Of a stretch of 64,000 nucleotides of DNA, positions 1 through 8,356 are shown one piece after another. The notes below the pieces were generated by a model, which searched no databases, was not told the DNA's origin, and saw only the letters and a list, made by a program, of their open reading frames with translations. A program made the translations under genes and the position numbers. The stretch is from Bacteroidota bacterium (GTDB lineage: Bacteria; Bacteroidota; Bacteroidia; Flavobacteriales; Flavobacteriaceae), in contig JAEYTL010000025.1 of NCBI GenBank assembly GCA_023434025.1, positions 1 to 64,000 on the forward strand, given 5' to 3'. Position 1 is the first letter of the stretch; each line of letters begins with the position of its first letter.

Positions 1-1235
1 TTTACAATGCGGGTGGTGTAAAGGTCAGAAAGATTGTTACAGATGGCAGTGATGTACGCACCACGGATTACCTGAACGGTTTTCAGTATGTCAACAACAA
101 TATGGAGTTCTTCCCGCATGCCGAAGGGTATGTAAAGAAGACCATGGCGAGTTATAATTATGTGTTCAATTACACGGATCATCTGGGGAATATCCGGTTG
201 AGTTATACCAAAAACCCGATCACCAACGTTCTTACCATTTTAGAGGAAAACAACTATTATCCGTTCGGGCTGAAGCACCGGAATTATAATATGACTAAAA
301 AGCAGTATGACAAAGACGGAGGGAATATTGTGATTACCCCGACTAATTTAACGGTTTATGATTATAAGTACAATGGAAAGGAGTGGCAAGATGAGTTAGG
401 GCTTAACTTTTACGACTATGGAGCACGAAATTATGACCCGGCTTTAGGGAGATATTTTTCAATTGATAATTTTTCTGAGGCATTTTATAATATTAATCCA
501 TATCAATATACAGCTAATAATCCAATAAGATTTATTGATGTTAATGGCGATTATATATATATTAGAGATGAAAATGGGGGCAGATACAAATATGAGAGCG
601 GTAATGTATATTCACAGGATGATAAAGGTAATTGGGATAAGTATGATCCAAAGGAAGGAAGTTATGTTGCACAAATATTAGACGCACTAAACAGTATAAC
701 CCAAAATGATGAGAATTCCTTTGGTCATTTATTTTTAAGATTATTTGAGAATGAAAAGATAAATGTTGATATTTTTGAGAATAGGTCTACTAGAAAATCA
801 ATAAAAGAGAAAAATTGGACACAGGAATCTAGTATTTATACATTTTTTAATCAAAAAGGGGGGGCGGTTACAACAAAAGGCTTTCAACCATTAACTTTTC
901 ACATATCTTTAGTACATGAGCTAGCTCATGGTCTCTCTTTTAATTTATTTGAATCTTCTGAAAGATCAAAGAGTTGGGTTAATTTTAAAGGTGATGATGG
1001 AAAAAATCAAATAGCAACTCAAGATGAGGTTTTTGCTACGATGTATGAAAATATGATCAGGAGTGAGCAAGGATTACCATTAAGGACTCATTATATAAGA
1101 AATAGTGATGGTAGTGTTAATGAAGATTCGAGATTAATAAAAAAAGTAAAAACGCAAAATCCTTTTTATGAACAATATGAACCGACTGAGAAAGTTCTTA
1201 AAATTTGGACTAATATATTAAATTCTAGAAAATGA
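1..1235 (+). CDS. Rhs/YD-repeat protein, C-terminal part, with M91-like metallopeptidase toxin tip
   Basis: The frame is open from base 3, so only the last ~410 residues of a larger protein are present. The first part is Rhs core: DHLGN, YYPFG, YNGKEWQDELGL and RNYDPALGRYFS, then an NPIRFIDVNG element close to the usual end of the core. The remaining ~260 residues are AT-rich and unrelated to the core, as is usual for a polymorphic toxin tip. The tip holds HELAH (bases 915-929), a zinc HExxH motif, followed by E-x2-A-x3-EN-x2-R-x-E-x-GLPLR-x2-Y. That second pattern is typical of peptidase family M91 (NleD-like effectors), known as Rhs toxin tips. Inference: a zinc protease toxin delivered to competitor cells. 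The stop overlaps the next start (ATGA), which fits a toxin/immunity pair. The export route is not visible here. Confidence 0.85.
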   Translation, partial: YNAGGVKVRKIVTDGSDVRTTDYLNGFQYVNNNMEFFPHAEGYVKKTMASYNYVFNYTDHLGNIRLSYTKNPITNVLTILEENNYYPFGLKHRNYNMTKKQYDKDGGNIVITPTNLTVYDYKYNGKEWQDELGLNFYDYGARNYDPALGRYFSIDNFSEAFYNINPYQYTANNPIRFIDVNGDYIYIRDENGGRYKYESGNVYSQDDKGNWDKYDPKEGSYVAQILDALNSITQNDENSFGHLFLRLFENEKINVDIFENRSTRKSIKEKNWTQESSIYTFFNQKGGAVTTKGFQPLTFHISLVHELAHGLSFNLFESSERSKSWVNFKGDDGKNQIATQDEVFATMYENMIRSEQGLPLRTHYIRNSDGSVNEDSRLIKKVKTQNPFYEQYEPTEKVLKIWTNILNSRK

Positions 1236-1780
1236 AAAATTATATTATTTATTTAACCTACATGATTTTATTTAATTTAATAAGTAGTTGTAGTGTTCCG
1301 AAGTTTTACAATGAAATTCATTTGATGCACAATAATATAATTGAGGAAATGAACAAAGATAATTATGAAGATAAAACAAGTAATTCTTCTAAACATAAGG
1401 ATTTTCATAAATTAGTTTTTAGGAAATTAAAAAAAGAATTGGTGAATACTAATCATATTATTTACTTTACAATTTCTGACAGTGACACTTATACTTCAAA
1501 TTCTTGGTACATTCTATATGATGTTGATAATAACATTTATTATGATCTTGAATATTCTGATAAAAGTCTAAGAATACTTGACACAAGTAATTTTCTAAAA
1601 GATGCATATAACATTTATGTTTTTGATAATTTTAATAATAATAAATGTAATCTATTGATAGAAAGAGGTAATAAATTTCAATCAGGAATAAGAACATATG
1701 ATGCAATCTTTGAAGTAGATTTAAATAAAGGAATTCATAAAAAATGCTATTTTAAAAGCTTTTTTTATTTAGATTGGTAA
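1232..1780 (+). CDS. Putative lipoprotein immunity protein for the Rhs-M91 toxin
   Basis: This 182-residue protein begins with a hydrophobic segment ending in LISSC, a good lipobox, so it is probably lipidated and placed in the periplasm or on the outer membrane. I recognise no domain in the rest. It starts inside the stop codon of the toxin gene (ATGA overlap), so the two should be translationally coupled. Its AT-rich composition matches the toxin tip and not the Rhs core. Position directly after a toxin tip is the main reason for calling it an immunity protein; the function is inferred. An extracytoplasmic immunity protein would suggest that the toxin is neutralised outside the cytoplasm, or on its way in. 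Confidence 0.6.
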   Translation: MKNYIIYLTYMILFNLISSCSVPKFYNEIHLMHNNIIEEMNKDNYEDKTSNSSKHKDFHKLVFRKLKKELVNTNHIIYFTISDSDTYTSNSWYILYDVDNNIYYDLEYSDKSLRILDTSNFLKDAYNIYVFDNFNNNKCNLLIERGNKFQSGIRTYDAIFEVDLNKGIHKKCYFKSFFYLDW

Positions 1781-1782
1781 TG

Positions 1783-1825
1783 TTGGATATGCAAACCAAA
1801 ATTCCAGTTTAAGTTAAGCATAAAT
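1783..1825 (+). repeat. 43-bp direct repeat, copy 1 (IS3 orfB remnant)
   Basis: Nearly identical to 2515-2558; the copies differ by one T in a T run. In copy 2 the sequence lies in the start of a decayed IS3 orfB, so copy 1 looks like a detached piece of the same element. It joins the end of the immunity gene directly to a duplicated Rhs core, marking a recombination junction. Confidence 0.8.
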
Positions 1826-2154
1826 ACCCGATCACCAACGTTCTTACCATTTTAGAGGAAAACAACTATTATCCGTTTGGGCTCAAGCACCGGAATTATA
1901 ATATGACCAAAAAGCAGTACGAAAAAGACGGAGGGAATATTGTGATTGTCCCGACTAATGAAACGGTTTATGATTATAAGTACAATGGCAAGGAATGGCA
2001 GGATGAGCTATCACTGAACATGTATGATATGGATATGCGGCAGTATGACCCTGCGATTGCAAGGTGGGTGGTGCAGGATCCGGTGGTGCATTTTGATTAT
2101 TCTCCATATAGTGCTTTTGATAATAATCCTGTGTTTTGGGCTGACCCTGTGTAA
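1826..2154 (+). pseudogene. Displaced Rhs core fragment (orphan tip without toxin)
   Basis: From about 1826 the sequence repeats the Rhs core at about 215-400 at high identity, including YYPFG and YNGKEWQDEL, then diverges to its own core end (YDPAIARWVVQDP and FWADPV). It has no upstream Rhs body and stops right after DPV, where an IS3 left end appears to begin near 2150. This matches the known arrangement in which a displaced C-terminal cassette lies downstream of a full rhs gene and can recombine with it through the shared core. The toxin part of this cassette is missing, probably because of the IS insertion and later deletion. An internal ATG at 1903 could give an 83-residue product, but a functional one is unlikely. 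Confidence 0.8.
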
Positions 2155-2215
2155 GCTCCCCCAAAGCTAGTACAGTTTAAAAGTAGAAAAAAAGTATTAA
2201 TTTTAAACTGTCAAT

Positions 2216-2482
2216 ATGAAGAAAAGTAAATTCACCCCGACCCAAATTGCCAAGATTTTAAAAGAGTTTGAACTTGGCAAAGATGCAGAGACTTTATCAC
2301 GGGAGTATGGAGTCAGCAAAGCAACGTTTTATAAATGGCGTCAACGCTATGGTGGCCTGGAAGCCAATGAACTCAAACGCATCAAACAGTTAGAGGAAGA
2401 AAATACTAAGTTAAAACGCATGTATGCTAATTTGGCGTTAGAGTTAGACATGGCCAAGTACATTATTGAAAAAAAGCTTTAA
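2216..2482 (+). CDS. IS3-family transposase OrfA
   Basis: This 88-residue protein has the OrfA layout: an N-terminal helix-turn-helix (about residues 8-45, with SREYGVSKATFYKWRQRYGG) followed by a leucine-zipper-like helix (QLEEENTKLKRMYANLALE). The usual length for this family is 85-110 residues. OrfA binds the ends of the element and is normally fused to OrfB by -1 frameshifting, and an A-AAA-AAG slippery sequence is present near its 3' end. OrfB is truncated, so this protein is probably an inactive leftover. Confidence 0.9.
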   Translation: MKKSKFTPTQIAKILKEFELGKDAETLSREYGVSKATFYKWRQRYGGLEANELKRIKQLEEENTKLKRMYANLALELDMAKYIIEKKL

Positions 2483-2550
2483 AGCCTTGTCGAAAGAGAG
2501 CAATGGTTAAGGATTTGGATATGCAAACCAAAATTCCAGTTTTAAGTTAA
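2473..2550 (+). pseudogene. Truncated IS3 OrfB start
   Basis: After a -1 shift at A-AAA-AAG the frame reads KKALKPCRKRAMVKDL and then reaches a TAA at 2548-2550. This matches the start of IS3-family OrfB proteins. The DDE integrase core is absent. Confidence 0.7.
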
Positions 2551-2558
2551 GCATAAAT
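2515..2558 (+). repeat. 44-bp direct repeat, copy 2
   Basis: Second copy of the repeat at 1783-1825. The two copies bracket the displaced Rhs fragment and orfA. Both end at the same point (GCATAAAT) and then continue into unrelated sequence. Confidence 0.8.
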
Positions 2559-2653
2559 CTACGAAAGCAACCTCAACATTTTCATTTTTAAAGGACTGCC
2601 TCATTCGTTAACCTGAAAACATTATCTTTATTTTCAGTAAATAAATATACCCG

Positions 2654-3034
2654 ATGTTTCAAAAACTTCTCAATTTTCTCATTATGCTCACTTCTCTGTT
2701 CGGGTATTTGGAATGGGGTACGCAGAGCCGGTCGTTTTTATACGAAGCCGAGTGGGAGCTGTTGCAGAAGTTATTTACTGATCCGTTAGCGGCGGCTCAT
2801 CCGTTAACTTTATTACCGCTTTTGGGTCAGTTGGTTTTATTGATTACCTTGTTTCAATCTAAACCGGATAAGCGGTTAACGTATGTGGGAATTATTTGCC
2901 TGGGCTTGCTTCTGGGGATGATAACCTTTATTGGGTTTTTAAGGGTCGAGGTGAAGATGTTGGCTTCTACGTTACCGTTTTGGGCGGTGGTATTTTGGGT
3001 AATAAGTGAGTTTAAGAAACAAAAGACTACCTGA
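2654..3034 (+). CDS. Hypothetical four-helix membrane protein
   Basis: This 126-residue protein shows four hydrophobic segments (about residues 3-20, 50-68, 77-98 and 105-120) and a short charged tail (EFKKQKTT). I recognise no catalytic motif. The start at 2654 is the first ATG before the first hydrophobic segment. It lies alone between the IS3 remnant and the convergent S41 peptidase gene. Its codon use looks like that of the chromosomal genes downstream and not like the AT-rich toxin tip, so it is probably a native gene next to the accessory island. Confidence 0.6.
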   Translation: MFQKLLNFLIMLTSLFGYLEWGTQSRSFLYEAEWELLQKLFTDPLAAAHPLTLLPLLGQLVLLITLFQSKPDKRLTYVGIICLGLLLGMITFIGFLRVEVKMLASTLPFWAVVFWVISEFKKQKTT

Positions 3035-3117
3035 AACTTCTGATCTTAAACTTACTTTACAGTTCACTCTTGGCTCCTATCCTGAAGAAAGAATAAGACT
3101 TTAAATGGCAAAATAAA

Positions 3118-5343
3118 CTATTGATTTAGTATTTCAATCGCTTTTTCCAGCACCTCATCTTTTCCCTCTTTGATTCCTTTAATCGTGGGCTTTACAACCA
3201 GATCGGGAACAATACCGATGCGTTGCGTTTCCGTTCCGTCGGGATAATAAACTCCTATTCCCGAAATCATGGATTGTAATCCGCCCGGCAAAACCAATTG
3301 AGATACGTTACCGTCAGCTCCGGCTGTTGTACTCCCCAGAATGGTTGTATTATTTCCGGCTCTGAAAGCCATGGCTGTATATTCTGCCTGACTTTGTGAG
3401 TTTTGATTGACCAAAACGATTAATTTTCCTTTATAATTGTATCCGTCTCCCTTTATTTTTGCTCCCTCTCTAAAAGTAAACTCTCCCGGATGATCCGGAT
3501 TGGCTTTTGAAAACTTCACAAAAGGAGTTAGTTTGCTCACAAAAAGGGATCCTAAAGAAAGCGGTACAAATGTTGATGGGTAATTGCGGATATCAATAAT
3601 AATGCCTTTGGTATTTTTAAACATTTCTTTTATCACCGGTATATCTTCGTCTTTGATGGTTGCTAGAGTGATATAACCAATATTTCCGTTTAGCATTTTA
3701 TAGCATTTTTCATCCCGGTTTACTTTATACCAGTAATACATTTTTAATTTATCGCGTTCATACAAGGTAACTGTTTGCCGTCTGTTTTCTCCTTCCGAGA
3801 TATAATCAAAGTGAAGTGTTTTTTGAGGTGAACGCAGTAAGTCGATAGAAATATCCCTTAGCATAGCCGCTTCATTGGAAGCAGGGTAATATGCCTTTAA
3901 GCTGTCAACAACCGAAGCGATCGATTTACCGTTTAAATGAGTAATAATGTCTCCGACTTTTACTTTTGCTTCCAAAGCATATTCCGGATTGTAATAATCG
4001 GTAACAACGAATTTTTGTTCAATGAATTCTGCCCGGAAGGGAGCATAATTACGGCCACGCCATTCCGAAATTTTATCTCCTCCACCCCACAAATTAGCAT
4101 GTGTATCATTAATTTCGCCAATCAACTGCAAAGCAGCCAATTCATAGTCAAGTTCATTTTGAGCTTCAATAAACTGAGGAAGATATGTTTGGAGAACTGT
4201 ATCCCATTTTTTATCGGTTAAGTGTTTATTGGGAAAATAATAGTGAATCATATTCCAGTAACGGTAAAGTGACAATAAACGGAAACCGGCATCCGGATAC
4301 GGCATGTTTGCATACGCTTTTTCATTTGTAAAATCCGGATTATTTACATCCGGATGCAGAGCTATGTAAAAATGTTCTCCTTGGTGACGGTTGAGGTAAA
4401 TTTCTTTAATCTTACTTTTTAAATCATCCGATAAATCTGAGTGATCAACCCAATCAAAATCGGGCTTTAAAAAGGCATTTTCATTAACAGGCCGGCATTT
4501 TTTACAAGTGGGAATTTTACCGTATTTTTCAATCCAGTTCAACAAAAAAAGATCTCGTTCATTCTTGTTTTTCTGCTTGAGGTAATCGGGTAACATTCTA
4601 AACAGCTCATAATCCCAATTAAGGTTTCCTTTACCCACTTCCGGGTGATGGTATTTTAAAAATCCCCACAATTTTCCCAATACCGTCAAATGAGTTATCG
4701 CCTGGCTATCTAAATCAGCCAAAACGATGTTGGAACCGTTATCAAACGCATTATCTTTTTCGGCAGGAAGCAATTGCTTTGTGTAAGTTTTAACAGCCTT
4801 ATCAGTCAAATCTTTTCCATCGATGGAAATTTTAAAATCATCTAACCACATTTTTCCTTTGCCCACAAGCAAACCACCAACCACTATTTTATCCGTTTTT
4901 TTAGGGTTTAATGGAAGTATAATTTCATACTCCTTCCAATCCGTTGTTCCGGTTACCCCTCTGTCATTCATATTGTCAAATTCAACCTGCGGATCAATTC
5001 GCATCCATAAACCGGCATACCCCTCTGAAACGGCTTCCGTTTTTATAAAGCCGGATAAACGAATCGATTTTCCGTTATAGTTGTTCGGAAGGTTAAAAGC
5101 CAATGCTTTAAAACCAGATACCTCACCGTGACTTTCAAGAACAAATGAATACTTACCACTTTTAACTGTACTGGAATCCGGATAAATGCTGTACCCAGAA
5201 TTTCCAAAATACTGCCAGTTCTCAGGAAGTGCATCTTTGATCTGTTCAAAGCCTAAATTAAACGATTGTTTTTCAGCAGATTGTGAATAAATAAGAGAAG
5301 AAAATAAAAAAGTAATGATTAAACAGGTGGATTTTTTGATCAT
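3118..5343 (-). CDS. Secreted S41 family peptidase (C-terminal processing peptidase type)
   Basis: This 741-residue protein has an N-terminal signal peptide ending near IYSQ. About residues 25-175 look like a jelly-roll carbohydrate-binding-like module (FNLGFE at the start, MWLDDFKI at the end). A long middle region follows, then a PDZ-like segment (VKVGDIITHLNGKSI) and the C-terminal S41 fold. The catalytic serine is probably Ser651 in NQNSQSQAE, the family's N-x-S/T-x-S-x-A-E pattern, with GSTTAGADGN just after it. Such proteins cleave substrates in the periplasm or at the cell surface; the substrate is unknown. It is a single gene on the minus strand with no obvious operon partner. Confidence 0.85.
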   Translation of the reverse strand: MIKKSTCLIITFLFSSLIYSQSAEKQSFNLGFEQIKDALPENWQYFGNSGYSIYPDSSTVKSGKYSFVLESHGEVSGFKALAFNLPNNYNGKSIRLSGFIKTEAVSEGYAGLWMRIDPQVEFDNMNDRGVTGTTDWKEYEIILPLNPKKTDKIVVGGLLVGKGKMWLDDFKISIDGKDLTDKAVKTYTKQLLPAEKDNAFDNGSNIVLADLDSQAITHLTVLGKLWGFLKYHHPEVGKGNLNWDYELFRMLPDYLKQKNKNERDLFLLNWIEKYGKIPTCKKCRPVNENAFLKPDFDWVDHSDLSDDLKSKIKEIYLNRHQGEHFYIALHPDVNNPDFTNEKAYANMPYPDAGFRLLSLYRYWNMIHYYFPNKHLTDKKWDTVLQTYLPQFIEAQNELDYELAALQLIGEINDTHANLWGGGDKISEWRGRNYAPFRAEFIEQKFVVTDYYNPEYALEAKVKVGDIITHLNGKSIASVVDSLKAYYPASNEAAMLRDISIDLLRSPQKTLHFDYISEGENRRQTVTLYERDKLKMYYWYKVNRDEKCYKMLNGNIGYITLATIKDEDIPVIKEMFKNTKGIIIDIRNYPSTFVPLSLGSLFVSKLTPFVKFSKANPDHPGEFTFREGAKIKGDGYNYKGKLIVLVNQNSQSQAEYTAMAFRAGNNTTILGSTTAGADGNVSQLVLPGGLQSMISGIGVYYPDGTETQRIGIVPDLVVKPTIKGIKEGKDEVLEKAIEILNQ

Positions 5344-5668
5344 ATGGTATGTTATTACTGAATTTCCAGCTAGTGTATTGCGAACTTAATAACAAACCAA
5401 ACACTAAAACAGAAATTTATATCTGTTTTAACATTTTTAAGTTTGAGTACATCTTCTCACTTTAACATTTATCTACTTGAAACTTTTTTAACCGCCAAGA
5501 ACACAAAGACACTTCGCTTTTTAATGGAACACGGATGATGCGGATTGAGCAGATCCCGATAGCTATCGGAACGGATTTTAATAGCTTCGCTATCAAGAAA
5601 TAGAAACGGATTCGTTTGGTAAACAATTTTTTTTATTGCATACCAACCTGAAACTTAAAACCTGAAAC
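5344..5668. other. Intergenic region with degenerate repeat and palindrome
   Basis: I see no gene here. From about 5490 the sequence reads like a genome-wide flavobacterial intergenic repeat (ACCGCCAAGAACACAAAG, then CGGATGATGCGGATT). It contains a perfect 14-bp palindrome CCGATAGCTATCGG (5556-5569) and a second small hairpin ATAGC-TTC-GCTAT (5581-5593). A related repeat lies at about 15310-15470. Confidence 0.5.
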
Positions 5669-5699
5669 AAAAAAAGCGACCCGTTTCCGGGTCACTTTT
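5669..5699 (-). terminator. Rho-independent terminator of katG
   Basis: Read on the minus strand: AAGTGACCCG, loop GAAA, CGGGTCGCTT, then a T run. It lies just past the katG stop. Confidence 0.85.
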
Positions 5700-5722
5700 C
5701 AGGATTAATTTATTTTTTGGAA

Positions 5723-7966
5723 TTATTTCACATCAAAACGATCTGCATTCATCACTTTCACCCAGGCATTCACAAAATCCTGAGCAAATTTTTCCTTGTT
5801 GTCATCCTGGGCATACACTTCGGCATACGCTCTCAAAATGGAATTGGAACCGAATACTAAATCCACACGGGTAGCTGTCCAGCGGGTCACGCCGGTTTTG
5901 CGGTCCACAATATTATAAAGGTTTTCGCCTACGGGTTTCCAGCTGTAGTTCATGTCCGTCAGATTCACGAAGAAATCGTTGGAAAGTACACCTTCCTTAT
6001 CAGTGAATACCCCGTGTTTTGTTCCGGCATAGTTGGTACCCAACACCCGCATTCCGCCTAAAAGCACCGTCATTTCCGGTGCGGTTAGTCCCAGTAACTG
6101 TACCTTGTCCAGCATCAATTCTTCCGGAGTGACCACATAATCTTTTTTCAGCCAGTTGCGGAAGGCATCGTGCAACGGTTCTAAATCGGCAAATGAATCA
6201 GCATCCGTCATTTCCGGTGTGGCATCTCCGCGACCGGGTGTAAAAGGCACACTGATATGGAATCCACCTTCTCGGGCAGCCTGTTCAACAGCAGCCGTTC
6301 CGCCTAATACAATCAAATCGGCTATGCTTACTTTTTTCGGTAAACTATCCTGGATTTCATATAACCTGTTCAACACTTTTTGCAGGCGACCCGGCTCATT
6401 TCCCTGCCAGTCCTTTTGCGGAGCCAAACGAATCCGGGCTCCGTTGGCTCCTCCTCTGAAATCCGATCCACGGAAAGTCCGTGCACTGTCCCAGGCGGTA
6501 TTGATGAGATCGGTTCGGGTTAAACCGGAATTTAATAATTTATCTTTTAATTCTTCTATTTCAGAAGTACTTAACGTATAATTTACAGTTGGCACCGGAT
6601 CCTGCCAGATTAAATCTTCGGCCGGTACATCTGACCCAAGGTAACGTGATTTTGGCCCCAGATCCCTGTGTGTCAGCTTAAACCAGGCTCTGGCAAATAC
6701 ATCTCTGAAATAAGCCGGATCCTGACGGAACCGCTCGGATATTTTGCGGTATGCCGGATCCATTTTCAACGCCATATCGGCATCGGTCATCATCGGGTTT
6801 CTGCGAACAGACGGGTTATGGGCATCCACCGGTTTGTCTTCTTCGGCAATGTTAACCGGCTCATACTGCCAGGCTCCGGCCGGGCTTTTGGTCAACTGCC
6901 AGTCGTATTTGAATAATAACTCAAAATAACCATCGTCAAACACGGTGGGATGGGTTGTCCAGGCTCCTTCAATTCCGGAGGTAATCGTATCGGCACCGTT
7001 TCCTTTTCCGGTCGGGTTCATCCAGCCAAAGCCCTGGTTCTGAATCTCTCCGCCTTCCGGACTTTCGCCCAATAAAGAGGCATCACCGTTACCGTGAGCT
7101 TTTCCAACGGTATGACCTCCTGCCGTTAACGCAACGGTTTCTTCATCGTTCATGGCCATCCGTTCAAAGGTCACCCGCATGTCACGGGCGGTTTTAAGCG
7201 GATCCGGATTGCCGTCAACTCCTTCCGGATTTACGTAGATCAATCCCATCATAACCGCCGCTAACGGATTTTCAAGATCCCGTTCCCCGGAATAACGGGT
7301 TCCTTCACTTCCGGACGGAGCGAGCCATTCTTTTTCTGAACCCCAGTAAATATCTTTTTCAGGATGCCAGATGTCTTCCCGTCCTCCGGCAAAACCGAAT
7401 GTTTTAAAGCCCATGGACTCATACGCCATGTTACCGGCCAGAATCATCAAATCGGCCCATGAAATTTTGTTTCCGTATTTTTTCTTGACCGGCCACAACA
7501 ACCGACGGGCTTTGTCTAAGTTGCCGTTATCCGGCCAGCTGTTTAACGGGGCAAAACGCTGATTTCCGGTATTGGATCCTCCCCTGCCGTCGGCTACTCT
7601 GTAGGTTCCGGCAGAATGCCAGGCCAGACGGATCATTAAACCGCCGTAGTGCCCCCAATCGGCCGGCCACCAGTCCTGGCTGTCCGTCATCAGTTTTTTC
7701 AAATCGCTTTTGAGAGCTTCTAAATCTAGTTTTTTGAACTCCTCGGCGTAGTTAAACGCATTTCCCAACGGGTTAGTCTTGGTATCGTGTTGGTGTAAAA
7801 TGTCCAGATTTAAGGATTTCGGCCACCATTCCATAACCGATTGCTGTGTGTTAGAATTGGCTCCGTGCATCACGGGGCATTTTCCGGAAGAAGAATGTGA
7901 GGGAGTTGCTTCATTGCCCATCGCCTGGTGATGGTGCGGGCATTGACCTTCTGTTGAATTGTGCAT
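5723..7966 (-). CDS. katG: Catalase-peroxidase KatG
   Basis: This 747-residue bifunctional heme enzyme breaks down H2O2 and also has peroxidase activity. The length is normal for KatG, a fusion of an active N-terminal and an inactive C-terminal peroxidase domain. Key residues are present: distal Arg113, Trp116 and His117 (in MIRLAWHSAGTYR), proximal His285 (GGHTVGKAHG), and Tyr244 and Met270, which with Trp116 form the Trp-Tyr-Met adduct needed for catalase activity. The N-terminus has two CP-x-H motifs (GQCPHHH and GKCPVMH), somewhat more His/Cys-rich than usual. It is transcribed alone, with its own terminator. I did not find a convincing TAnnTTTG box or peroxide-regulator site upstream, so its regulation is unclear. 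Confidence 0.97.
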   Translation of the reverse strand: MHNSTEGQCPHHHQAMGNEATPSHSSSGKCPVMHGANSNTQQSVMEWWPKSLNLDILHQHDTKTNPLGNAFNYAEEFKKLDLEALKSDLKKLMTDSQDWWPADWGHYGGLMIRLAWHSAGTYRVADGRGGSNTGNQRFAPLNSWPDNGNLDKARRLLWPVKKKYGNKISWADLMILAGNMAYESMGFKTFGFAGGREDIWHPEKDIYWGSEKEWLAPSGSEGTRYSGERDLENPLAAVMMGLIYVNPEGVDGNPDPLKTARDMRVTFERMAMNDEETVALTAGGHTVGKAHGNGDASLLGESPEGGEIQNQGFGWMNPTGKGNGADTITSGIEGAWTTHPTVFDDGYFELLFKYDWQLTKSPAGAWQYEPVNIAEEDKPVDAHNPSVRRNPMMTDADMALKMDPAYRKISERFRQDPAYFRDVFARAWFKLTHRDLGPKSRYLGSDVPAEDLIWQDPVPTVNYTLSTSEIEELKDKLLNSGLTRTDLINTAWDSARTFRGSDFRGGANGARIRLAPQKDWQGNEPGRLQKVLNRLYEIQDSLPKKVSIADLIVLGGTAAVEQAAREGGFHISVPFTPGRGDATPEMTDADSFADLEPLHDAFRNWLKKDYVVTPEELMLDKVQLLGLTAPEMTVLLGGMRVLGTNYAGTKHGVFTDKEGVLSNDFFVNLTDMNYSWKPVGENLYNIVDRKTGVTRWTATRVDLVFGSNSILRAYAEVYAQDDNKEKFAQDFVNAWVKVMNADRFDVK

Positions 7967-8356
7967 AATTTTAAAATTATTAGTTGGTTATTAATTTGTT
8001 TGCTGCTAAGAACATGGTGTACTGAAAAGGCTTCATAAATTTAGAAAAAAAGAATGGTTTTCCGGCTTACCTATCGCTTAATTTGCAATAAAATAACATT
8101 CTTAATTCATTTATTTTATATATTCCTTAAAATTCTTTACGATTTCAGCACGACTAAAGTAGTACAATAAATGCTATTGAAATTATTTTTTTAATAGATT
8201 TTGCTTATACAAAGATTGTTTGAAAAAAATAAAATGCCGCTGATTCGCTGATTGAAAACAGAAAATTTACCTGCTTCGAATTAGCAAACAAAATCATAAA
8301 ATTAGTTGAGTTCTCTAAAAATAAATTAATATTGTAATACTAAAACTATTGACAAT
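7967..8356. other. Divergent intergenic region katG / M1 peptidase
   Basis: This 390-bp AT-rich region must hold the promoters of the two divergent genes. I see no gene and no clear TAnnTTTG box in either direction. Confidence 0.4.

Larger units (their letters stand above)
2150..2558 (+). mobile_element. IS3-family insertion sequence remnant
   Basis: The remnant starts at or near TGTAAGCTCCC (2150), directly after the interrupted Rhs codon. It carries an intact orfA, an A-AAA-AAG slippery site (2470-2476) and only the first ~26 codons of orfB. Most of orfB and the right end are gone, so the element cannot move by itself. The exact left end is inferred from where the Rhs reading frame is broken. 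Confidence 0.75.

Noticed and set aside
1955..2164. 69-codon minus-strand frame over the displaced Rhs fragment
   Set aside because: It is antisense to a clear Rhs core and proline-rich without any domain.
6156..6581. 141-codon open frame antisense to katG
   Set aside because: It is a shadow of strongly conserved katG codons; no start signal or family pattern.
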